Origin: an uncultured Mycoplasma sp.
GTDB taxonomy: Bacteria; Bacillota_I; Bacilli_A; RF39; UBA660
Direction of reading: 5' to 3'
DNA length: 14,580 nt
Assembly (NCBI GenBank): GCA_947388575.1
Contig: CANDSI010000007.1
Span: 1-14,580 of the forward strand
Positions 6,390 to 13,066 of the stretch are shown here, piece after piece. The position numbers and the translations under genes are program-made. Under the pieces are notes generated by a model, which saw only the letters and a program-made list of their open reading frames with translations, ran no database searches and was not told where the DNA came from. Position 1 is the first letter of the stretch. Each line of letters begins with the position of its first letter.

Positions 6390-7934
6390 CTAACCTATTT
6401 GCCCATAAAGACTAAACATAGGAATTACTACTGCAAGAATTATAATACCGACTATTAATGCTAGAGTAACTATCATTATTGGTTCTAAGAAACTTTTTAA
6501 ATTAGTTACTTTTGATCTATGTAAATCGCCATAATAATTTGCTACTTTTTCCATCATTAATGATAATTCTCCGGTTGATTCTCCAGTTACAATCATATAA
6601 TAAGCCACATCTGGCACACACCATTTGTTTTCAAATGATAATGATATTTTTTCTCCGCTGGCTATGTTGCTGATTGTTTCAATCATTATATCTTTGTAAA
6701 CTTCATTATTTGTTATATTAGTTAGTATTTCCATAGAACTTGTAATATAAACGCTATTTTTTAATAAACTAGCAAAAGTCTTGGTAAATAAAGTTATTTC
6801 ATGATATATAATTATTTTTCCGAAAAATGGAAAATGCATACCAAAATTTTGAATTGCTTTTCTAAAACCTTTGGAATTTTTATATAAAATTAACATTAAT
6901 ATAATTGAAATTAATAATAAAACTATTATTATGTTAATATTGTTTGTTATAAATTTACTAATATTTATAATTGATAAAGTAAATCCACTTATAGTTATTC
7001 CAGCATTATTATAAACTTTTATGAATTCAGGTATAACATATATCATAATAAACGCTAATACTGCAATTGCAAATACCAAGAGAATAGTTGGATAGATAAT
7101 AGCACTAACCATTTCTTTTCTGGTTTTATCAATTTCTGTGTAATAATCTGCCATGTCATCTAAAGTTTTAATTAACTCTCCTGTTGCTTCAGCAGATTTA
7201 ATCATATTTATTAATAAACTTGGAAATATATTTCCTTGATTGGCAAGTGCCGTGCTGAAATTTTCACCTAGTGTTAATTCATAGGATATTGCTTGATATA
7301 TCTTTTTTTTATTAGGATCTTTGCTTGCTTGTTTAGTCATTAATCTAATAGTGTCATTTAAGGTAATGCCTGCTTTTAAATATGTTGCAACTTGCGTTAA
7401 CCAAAATATTAAATCTTTAGTACTTAATTCATGCTCTCTTTCGAAGCCAATCTTTTTTAAGAAATTAGCTAGAGTATTTTTCTCGACTTTATATATATTT
7501 ATACCTTCATTTGCTAAAAAATTATGTAAAGTTATTTTATTTGTAGCACTCATGGTACCTTTTATTTTGCGCCCGTTTTTGTCAGTTCCATAATATGTAT
7601 AGTATTCTTTATTAACTTTTCGTAATTTAGCCTCTGCTTGCATTTCTTTAATTAATTTATTCTTTTCATGGTTAATTCGCTCTTTTTCTGCATAAGTAAG
7701 AGTATGAACATTGTCCTCTTTTTTTAAAGTGCCTTTACTGCTTTCTATTTTTATCGTATTATTTTTTCCGCGTTTTCGAAAATCACTTTTGGCTTTTTGA
7801 TAACTAAGTATGCTTTTCCATACATCAAAAAATATAAATTTAATACCAATAAAAAAGTGCTTGATAAAACTTATTATAAATAAAAATGGCATTAATACTA
7901 TTTTTACTACAGCCATATTTCCTTCTAATTTCAT
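6390..7934 (-). CDS. PilC/GspF-family platform protein with N-terminal extension
   Basis: The inner-membrane platform of a type IV pilus, competence pseudopilus or type II secretion-like system, which couples the assembly ATPase to pilin extraction. Residues 110-150 match the usual GspF N-terminus (YTYYGTDKNGRKIKGTMSA). Two T2SSF repeats follow at about 174-296 and 378-499, each with a signature: IKSAEATGEL (245-254) and IVTGESTGEL (448-457). Membrane helices lie near 284-304, 333-351 and 485-505. About 108 residues precede the canonical start: a hydrophobic helix (9-36), then a basic, charged region (45-108); this makes the protein 514 residues instead of about 350-400. AGGGT (complement of 7942-7946) 7 nt before the ATG supports the long form; a start at Met7 has worse spacing. 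No ATPase or pilins are adjacent. Confidence 0.92.
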   Translation of the reverse strand: MKLEGNMAVVKIVLMPFLFIISFIKHFFIGIKFIFFDVWKSILSYQKAKSDFRKRGKNNTIKIESSKGTLKKEDNVHTLTYAEKERINHEKNKLIKEMQAEAKLRKVNKEYYTYYGTDKNGRKIKGTMSATNKITLHNFLANEGINIYKVEKNTLANFLKKIGFEREHELSTKDLIFWLTQVATYLKAGITLNDTIRLMTKQASKDPNKKKIYQAISYELTLGENFSTALANQGNIFPSLLINMIKSAEATGELIKTLDDMADYYTEIDKTRKEMVSAIIYPTILLVFAIAVLAFIMIYVIPEFIKVYNNAGITISGFTLSIINISKFITNNINIIIVLLLISIILMLILYKNSKGFRKAIQNFGMHFPFFGKIIIYHEITLFTKTFASLLKNSVYITSSMEILTNITNNEVYKDIMIETISNIASGEKISLSFENKWCVPDVAYYMIVTGESTGELSLMMEKVANYYGDLHRSKVTNLKSFLEPIMIVTLALIVGIIILAVVIPMFSLYGQIG

Positions 7935-7957
7935 AATATCTACCCTACTTTATAATG

Positions 7958-7966
7958 ATTATAACA
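7958..7966 (-). promoter_or_regulatory. Extended -10 promoter of the pilC-pilD operon
   Basis: The minus strand reads TGTTATAAT, an extended -10, with no good -35. The expected start near 7951 gives a leader of about 17 nt before the ATG at 7934, containing AGGGT. It lies in the divergent gap shared with the plus-strand YqfQ-like gene. Confidence 0.5.
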
Positions 7967-8062
7967 TAATTTTTATTATTATAAAACTATAAAACGTATT
8001 TAATTATATATTTTAAAGCAATTTTATTATCATATTTCATATAATATATTAGGTGATTGTCT

Positions 8063-8353
8063 ATGTTTGGAGCTCCTGTAAAAAGTGGTCTAACCTTTGC
8101 TAAAGTACTTGGCGGTATTTCTAAAACTTTAAGTGTTGCTAATCAGGTAATACCTCTTTATCAACAAGCTAGACCTATGATTCATAATGCTAAAACTATT
8201 TTATCTGTATTAAAAGAAACTAATAAACCTAACTCAAGTTCTTCTAATAATAAAAAAACTATTAGTAATACTAATAGTAATCTTTCTAATTCTAAAAATA
8301 TCAGTTCTAATATTCCATCTATAAAAAGCGGTAATCCAGTTTTCTTCTTATAA
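8063..8353 (+). CDS. Small YqfQ/VrrA-like protein
   Basis: The only plus-strand gene: 96 residues. Its core, VLGGISKTLSVANQVIPLYQ followed by QARPMIHNAKTILSVLK, resembles the 'VANQV.P...Q..P...N' core of YqfQ-like (VrrA) proteins of Bacilli. That gene lies in the dnaG-sigA-trmK region of Bacillus, so position supports the call. The C-terminal half (residues 55-96) is low complexity, Ser/Asn/Lys-rich and probably disordered. AGGTGA (8051-8056) lies 6 nt before ATG 8063; a TTG two codons upstream overlaps the SD spacing and is rejected. It has no signal peptide. Function is unknown even in Bacillus. It meets the minus-strand J-domain frame tail to tail, overlapping that frame by 6 bp. A TATAAT (8040-8045) lies upstream but is too close to the SD to be a convincing -10. 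Confidence 0.7.
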   Translation: MFGAPVKSGLTFAKVLGGISKTLSVANQVIPLYQQARPMIHNAKTILSVLKETNKPNSSSSNNKKTISNTNSNLSNSKNISSNIPSIKSGNPVFFL

Positions 8354-8596
8354 ACTTTTATATCTTTTTTTACGTCTTTGCAAAAGAATTTTTTCATAAT
8401 TGATTATACTTTCAAATCCTTCTACTAATTTATTTAAATCTTCTAAACTAATAAAAACTGTTAATACGTTTATTAACTGATAATAATACCTATTCAACCA
8501 AGAAACAAAATTTTCTTTTTCATCTTCTTCATAGTCATCTAAATCATAATAATTAAAATCTTTTTTACTTATATTAGTTGTAGGATGTGAAGTGTT
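8348..8596 (-). pseudogene. Probable C-terminal remainder of the J-domain protein after an in-frame TAA
   Basis: Directly after the TAA at 8597-8599, the same frame continues for 82 sense codons to TAA 8348-8350. The translation looks like protein: an acidic stretch YYDLDDYEEDEKENF, then a hydrophobic/helical segment VSWLNRYYYQLINVLTVFIS, then a basic end RRKKRYKSL. It contains no ATG, its first TTG is 33 codons in, and I see no ribosome site. It therefore looks like the second half of a roughly 172-residue protein cut by a nonsense change, or read through at low level, not an independent gene. A chance open frame is less likely given its composition and its exact abutment to the end of the convergent gene. 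Confidence 0.6.
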
Positions 8597-8866
8597 TTAA
8601 TTATGTCTTTTTGATGTAGCTTTTTTTAAAGCCTCTTCTCTTCTTTTAGCTAAAAATTCGTCATGTAGTTTTCTTAATTCAGGATCAATTAAATGAGTAT
8701 AAGCTTCATTTATATCACACATCATTTTATGACATTGCCTAAAACCTTTACAAGAATTAACATCTGGGTGCCATTCTTTTACTTTTTTCTTATAAGCATC
8801 TCTAATTTCTCTTACGCTGGCATCTTCTCTTATTTCTAATATTTCATAAAAATTTTTGTTATCCAT
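8597..8866 (-). CDS. J-domain (DnaJ-like) protein, possibly truncated
   Basis: The 89-residue product is almost entirely a J domain: FYEILEIREDASVREIRDAY (helices I-II), the invariant HPD at 33-35 within WHPDVN, and the helix III-IV region INEAYTHLIDPELRKLHDEF. The loop after HPD is longer than usual and carries two cysteines (SCKGFRQCHKMMC region). J domains stimulate the ATPase of DnaK and recruit it to particular substrates. The Gly/Phe and zinc-finger parts of true DnaJ are absent, so this is a type III co-chaperone. AGAGGA (complement of 8873-8878) lies 6 nt before the ATG and overlaps the trmK stop codon, so translation is probably coupled; it is the last gene of the dnaG-rpoD-trmK operon. 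The TAA end is suspicious because the frame stays open and protein-like beyond it. Confidence 0.85.
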   Translation of the reverse strand: MDNKNFYEILEIREDASVREIRDAYKKKVKEWHPDVNSCKGFRQCHKMMCDINEAYTHLIDPELRKLHDEFLAKRREEALKKATSKRHN

Positions 8867-8876
8867 ATGTTTTCCT

Positions 8877-9506
8877 CTACATTTGTAATTTTTTTAATTC
8901 TTTAATTCTTTTTAAATGTTTTAGTCTTATTATAATACGTTTTTTAGGTATCCTTTTTAAAATACTTTTTTCTTTTTCTTCTAAATACTTATAGTATTCT
9001 TTACTATTGCTTTTACCATATTTTAATGAAAGATTACTTTCTTTTTGAAAATCTTTTGTAAATACAATAATAGGATAATATTTATCTCTTTCTTTTACAA
9101 CTATTTCTTTTTGTATGTAAAAATCTTTTTTAATCATTTCTTTTCGCAATACTTCATGCTCATTGTTACTGCTTATAATATATTTATTTATGTTTTTTGG
9201 AGATTTATTTACTATATTTAAAATTGTTGTTGTTCCCATACCTGATATTATAGCAGTATTTATATTATTATTCTTTATATCTTGAAAACCATCAGATAAG
9301 TATACTTCAATCTTGACATTTTTTTTATTAATGTTTTCTTTAGCTATTTTTATTACATTTTCACTTATATCTGAAGCATAAACTTCTTTACATAGCTTTT
9401 CTGTTTTTAAATATATAGCTAAATATGCATGATCGCAGCCTATATCTATAACAATGTCTTCTGGTTCTATTAAACTTGCTATAGCAATTAATTTCTTGTT
9501 TAACAT
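8877..9506 (-). CDS. trmK: tRNA (adenine(22)-N1)-methyltransferase TrmK
   Basis: A class I SAM-dependent methyltransferase of 209 residues matching TrmK (YqfN), which methylates N1 of A22 in the D-arm region of some tRNAs. Visible motifs: the N-terminal KLIAIASLIEPEDIVIDIGC leading into the SAM-binding loop DIGCDHAYLAIYL (21-33); YASDISENVIKIAKEN, whose acidic residue would bind the SAM ribose; and ISGMGTTTI (87-95), corresponding to the family's 'GMGG' segment. The later VLRKEMIKKDFYI and KYYPIIVF stretches also fit. The C-terminus is a basic helical tail. The ATG shares one base with the rpoD stop (TAATG), which implies translational coupling; the nearest AAGGA is about 15 nt upstream. Position after sigA matches Bacillus, but the yqfO-type gene that usually follows is replaced by the J-domain gene. 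Confidence 0.93.
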   Translation of the reverse strand: MLNKKLIAIASLIEPEDIVIDIGCDHAYLAIYLKTEKLCKEVYASDISENVIKIAKENINKKNVKIEVYLSDGFQDIKNNNINTAIISGMGTTTILNIVNKSPKNINKYIISSNNEHEVLRKEMIKKDFYIQKEIVVKERDKYYPIIVFTKDFQKESNLSLKYGKSNSKEYYKYLEEKEKSILKRIPKKRIIIRLKHLKRIKELKKLQM

Positions 9507-10666
9507 TAGTCTGATAGGAAATCCTTTAACTTTTTAGCACGAGATGGATGTCTTAGTTTTCTTAAAGCTTTAGCCTCTATTTGACGAATACGTTCTCTTG
9601 TTACATTGAATTTTTTTCCAACTTCTTCTAATGTATGACATGTTCCATCAACTAGCCCAAAACGTAACTCTAATACTTCTTGCTCTCTTACTTGTAAAGT
9701 CATTAAAACACTTTTAATTTCTTCTTTTAATATTTCGTTAGTTGCATATTCTTCTGGAGACATACTAGATTCATCTTTGATAAAATCTCCTAAATGGGAA
9801 TCATCTTCTTCACCAATAGGTGTTTCTAATGAAACTGGCTCTTGACTGATTTTTATTACTTCTCTTACTTTTTCAACACTTATTCCCATTTTCTTGGCCA
9901 GTTCATCTTCAGAAGGCTCACGATTTAACTCTAGAGTTAATTGCCTTTGGATACGTGACATTTTATTAATAGTCTCTACCATATGAACTGGTACACGTAT
10001 AGTTCTTGCTTGATCTGCTAAAGCTCTTGTAATAGCTTGTCTTATCCACCATGTTGCATATGTAGAGAATTTGTAACCCTTATCACTATCAAATTTATCT
10101 ACTGCTTTCATTAAACCAATGTTTCCTTCTTGGATTAAATCTAGGAATAATAATCCTCTTCCAACATATCTTTTAGCTATACTAACTACTAAACGTAAAT
10201 TTGATTCTGCTAGTTTATTTATAGCTACTTCATCTCCACTTGCAACACGTTCGCTAAGTTCTAATTCTTCTTCAGGGGAAAGTAATGAAATACGACCGAT
10301 TTCCTTTAAATACATACGAACTGGATCGTTAATGTTGATGTCTTTAGTTAATTCTGCATCATCTAAAATTATTGGATCCTCTTCTATTATTTTTGGAACT
10401 CCATCCTCATCTGTGGTTTCATCTTCATCTGCTACTACTTGAATGTCATTTTCCATCAAAGTGTTATATATTTCGTCTAAAGAATCATTATCAACATCTA
10501 ATCCTTTTAATGCATCAGCTAATTGCTCAAATGTAATAAACTTTTTCTCTTTACCTATTTTTATTAAATCGTTTATTCTATCTTCTAAAGATTTTATTTC
10601 AAATATTTCTTTAGCTGCTCCTTTATTTTCTTTTTTAGTTTCTAGATTTTTTTCATTATTTTTCAT
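9506..10666 (-). CDS. rpoD: Primary sigma factor RpoD/SigA
   Basis: A 386-residue group 1 sigma factor. Region 1.1 lies at about 25-80, followed by an acidic stretch (80-110). Region 1.2 starts at [20 protein letters not shown] (113-131+), and region 2 contains [29 protein letters not shown] and the melting/-10 recognition segment [16 protein letters not shown] (200-215). Region 3 follows with [13 protein letters not shown]. Region 4 ends with the -35-binding helix-turn-helix [20 protein letters not shown] (355-374). It directs RNA polymerase to TTGACA/TATAAT promoters such as those found in this window. The gene overlaps the end of dnaG by 11 bp, with AAGGA about 10 nt before the ATG. The order dnaG-rpoD-trmK is the conserved macromolecular-synthesis operon of Bacilli. 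Confidence 0.98.
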   Translation of the reverse strand: MKNNEKNLETKKENKGAAKEIFEIKSLEDRINDLIKIGKEKKFITFEQLADALKGLDVDNDSLDEIYNTLMENDIQVVADEDETTDEDGVPKIIEEDPIILDDAELTKDININDPVRMYLKEIGRISLLSPEEELELSERVASGDEVAINKLAESNLRLVVSIAKRYVGRGLLFLDLIQEGNIGLMKAVDKFDSDKGYKFSTYATWWIRQAITRALADQARTIRVPVHMVETINKMSRIQRQLTLELNREPSEDELAKKMGISVEKVREVIKISQEPVSLETPIGEEDDSHLGDFIKDESSMSPEEYATNEILKEEIKSVLMTLQVREQEVLELRFGLVDGTCHTLEEVGKKFNVTRERIRQIEAKALRKLRHPSRAKKLKDFLSD

Positions 10667-12410
10667 AACCTACACATCCTTTTTTTATTTCTAATAATTT
10701 ATTAGCTAGTTCTAATCTTTTGTTTGCATCTAATTCATTTGCTATTTGTTCTTTCAAATTTTTTATTTGGTTTCTGGCCATTTCAACACTCGCTACGCGA
10801 ATAAACTCTTCAAATGATGCCATATCTAATTCTTCTAAATTAACTTCTTTTATTATTTCCATTACATCATCACTTAAATAATCTTTAGTATTTATATAAG
10901 TAATGAATGATGCCATATCTATACCATTTTCTTTTTCTGCATAGTAGATAATTTCACTTGCTATTCCACGATACTTCTTATTATCTAAGAAACCTAACTC
11001 TTTTTTGTATTTAATTATATATTTAATATCGTTTAACATAAAGTAAATAATATTTCGACACGCTATATCATACTTCGAAATCTTCTTTTTGACAAGTTTT
11101 TTTTGAGGCTCAACTTTAATTATTTTGGTACTTTCATGTTTTTGGAGCTCTTTTTTTAATAAATCAATTGGTAAATCATAGTCTTTACTCATTTTATTTA
11201 TCGTTAATTCTTTAGTTAAATCGTCATTTATGTCTTTGATATTATCTATTATTTCTTTGATATAGCTTACTAAATCATTTGTTTTAGATAAGTCCTTATT
11301 CTTTTTTAAATACTTTAACTTAAATTCCAAAAAACTAATAGGGTTTGCTATATTATCTATTATGGCTTTAGTACCATTTTTTATGATATATTCATCAGGA
11401 TCTTTTTCGCCGCTTAGTCTTACTACAAAAGAATTTAATCCTGCTGATTCTAAAATGTTACCGTTTGCGAATGTTGCAGTCTCGCCAGCATTATCGTTGT
11501 CAAACATTAAAATAACTTTCGCTCGTAAATTTTTTATTATATCAACTTGTTCTTTAGTTAGGCTTGTCCCCATAAGAGCAATAACGTTTTTTATGCCATT
11601 AGAACTCATTCTTATTGCATCCATATTTCCTTCAACTATTATTACTTCTTTTTTGCGTGCGATTTCTTTCTTGGCTCGATGATAATTAAATAAAATTTGA
11701 CCTTTTTTGAATATTATTGTTTCTTTAGAATTCAAATACTTTGCTTGCTCGCTATCCTCTTTTCGATATATTCTGCCAGTAAAGCCAATTGTTTCTCCTT
11801 CTAAGTTATGTATTGGAAATATTATACGATTTGTGAAAACATCATTTATATATTTTCCGTTTCTATTTATTAAGCCTAAGTTAGCTAATGTTTCAATATC
11901 ATATTTTTTACTTGTTAATAAGGAATTTAGGGAATGATTGCTGTCAAGTGCTAAACCTATATCAAACTCTTTTATGTCAGTGCTAGTTAATTTTCTACTA
12001 TTTAAATATTCTTTAGCATTTTTACCAAGTTCGGTATTCAAATTATTTTGATAATACTTTAAACTTAAATCCATTATTTCGTATTCTATTTTATTTGCTT
12101 TACTTTTTTTAATGTTTTGGGAACCTTTAAATATTAAACCGCATTTATCGGCTACAATTTTTACTGCTTCAATAAATTTAACGTTTTCATATTCGCTTAC
12201 AAATGTAAAAACATTGCCGCTGGCTCCACAAGAAAAGCATTTATATATTTGCTTTTCTTCAGAAACACTCATACTAGGTGAATGATCTTCATGAAAAGGA
12301 CATACGCCAAAGTAATTTTTACCTTTTTGAGTTAATGGTATATAACTGGATATGACATCTACAATGTTGGCACTTTTACGAATATTTTCTAACTCTTGCT
12401 CATTATTCAA
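10656..12410 (-). CDS. dnaG: DNA primase DnaG
   Basis: The 584-residue primase makes RNA primers at the replication fork. The zinc ribbon has C37, H40, C58 and C61 ([13 protein letters not shown], then YKCFSCG). The TOPRIM catalytic core includes [11 protein letters not shown] (257-267, E260), the double-Asp motif [10 protein letters not shown] (301-310), and KDPDEYI (336-342). The RNA polymerase basic segment contains FTGRIYR and KYLNSKET. The helical C-terminal part (about 430-584) would bind the replicative helicase. The start is TTG at 12410: GGGAG (12421-12425) lies 10 nt upstream, an in-frame TGA lies four codons before it, and the nearby ATG at 12403 is out of frame. I see no convincing promoter between this gene and the sortase terminator, only TATATA-rich sequence around 12439-12446. 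Confidence 0.97.
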   Translation of the reverse strand: MNNEQELENIRKSANIVDVISSYIPLTQKGKNYFGVCPFHEDHSPSMSVSEEKQIYKCFSCGASGNVFTFVSEYENVKFIEAVKIVADKCGLIFKGSQNIKKSKANKIEYEIMDLSLKYYQNNLNTELGKNAKEYLNSRKLTSTDIKEFDIGLALDSNHSLNSLLTSKKYDIETLANLGLINRNGKYINDVFTNRIIFPIHNLEGETIGFTGRIYRKEDSEQAKYLNSKETIIFKKGQILFNYHRAKKEIARKKEVIIVEGNMDAIRMSSNGIKNVIALMGTSLTKEQVDIIKNLRAKVILMFDNDNAGETATFANGNILESAGLNSFVVRLSGEKDPDEYIIKNGTKAIIDNIANPISFLEFKLKYLKKNKDLSKTNDLVSYIKEIIDNIKDINDDLTKELTINKMSKDYDLPIDLLKKELQKHESTKIIKVEPQKKLVKKKISKYDIACRNIIYFMLNDIKYIIKYKKELGFLDNKKYRGIASEIIYYAEKENGIDMASFITYINTKDYLSDDVMEIIKEVNLEELDMASFEEFIRVASVEMARNQIKNLKEQIANELDANKRLELANKLLEIKKGCVGYEK

Positions 12411-12476
12411 GTAAACTCACTCCCTCAAAAATACGTTCTATATATACTTATTACTTTCTGATTTCTAATTTCCTTT

Positions 12477-12513
12477 AAAAAAAGTAAATTTTTTTTAAAA
12501 TATTTACTTTTTT
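12477..12513 (-). terminator. Intrinsic terminator after the sortase gene
   Basis: A 12-bp perfect stem, 12478-12489 with 12502-12513, encloses a 12-nt loop. On the minus strand the second arm ends in seven T (12483-12477). It lies 14 nt past the sortase stop. The stem is nearly all A-T, so efficiency is uncertain. Confidence 0.6.
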
Positions 12514-12526
12514 AGACATTTTTTGC

Positions 12527-13066
12527 TTAAATGTCTTTAATAGATACTAGTTTACTATAATAAATCACTTGTGATTTATTATTTTTATGACATGTTATTA
12601 ATATTAATCTATCATCTAAACTATTCTTAATATATAATTTACCTGTTTTATTTTGTTCTTCTATTTCTTCGATTATGTATTCGTATACTTTATCTTGATT
12701 ATATATTTTGATTATATCTTCTTTTTTTAATTTAAACAAATTTTTAAAATATGCGTGTTTGCCATTACCAGAATGACTCGCTAAAATAATATTGTTTGGA
12801 AATATACTATTTTTATGAACGAATATATTTATATCTACATTATTCTTAGAATTATTTATTTCATATAATTCTTTTTTTAAATTTATTTTTTCTATTTCTA
12901 TTATAGCGAAATAATCATTGTTGCTTTTTATTTTCTCTTCTAATATTTTATTTTCATGGTATTCAGTTATTTTATTAATATTATCTTTACTTATAAAAAC
13001 CAGTATAATTATTAATACTATTACTAGACTAACTAAAATGTTTTTTCTTTTTATAAAATTTAGCAT
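12527..13066 (-). CDS. Sortase family transpeptidase with Gln in place of the catalytic Arg
   Basis: A 179-residue protein with an N-terminal signal anchor (hydrophobic 10-25 after basic residues) and one extracellular sortase barrel. The catalytic histidine is H98 in ILASHSGNG, and the catalytic cysteine is C159 in LILITCHKNNK, the usual 'TLxTC' position. In sortases an arginine follows on the next strand and stabilises the intermediate; here the matching stretch is KSQVIYY, giving Q166 (codon CAA). I cannot tell whether another residue takes over. The gene overlaps the 3' end of the upstream surface protein gene by 38 bp; AGGA is 16-18 nt before the ATG, so reinitiation or coupling is likely. 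The adjacent VPNTY-bearing protein is the obvious substrate. The class cannot be fixed by eye. Confidence 0.85.
   Translation of the reverse strand: MLNFIKRKNILVSLVIVLIIILVFISKDNINKITEYHENKILEEKIKSNNDYFAIIEIEKINLKKELYEINNSKNNVDINIFVHKNSIFPNNIILASHSGNGKHAYFKNLFKLKKEDIIKIYNQDKVYEYIIEEIEEQNKTGKLYIKNSLDDRLILITCHKNNKSQVIYYSKLVSIKDI

Noticed and set aside
8182..8397. Minus-strand frame opposite the YqfQ-like gene
   Set aside because: Its Leu/Glu-rich product mirrors the Ser/Asn codon repeats of the plus-strand gene, and it is in a different frame from the J-domain continuation.
12514..12536. Hairpin AGACAT...ATGTCT around the sortase stop
   Set aside because: Only 6 bp, no T-tract on the minus strand, and it overlaps the coding end; the 12478-12513 stem is the better terminator.
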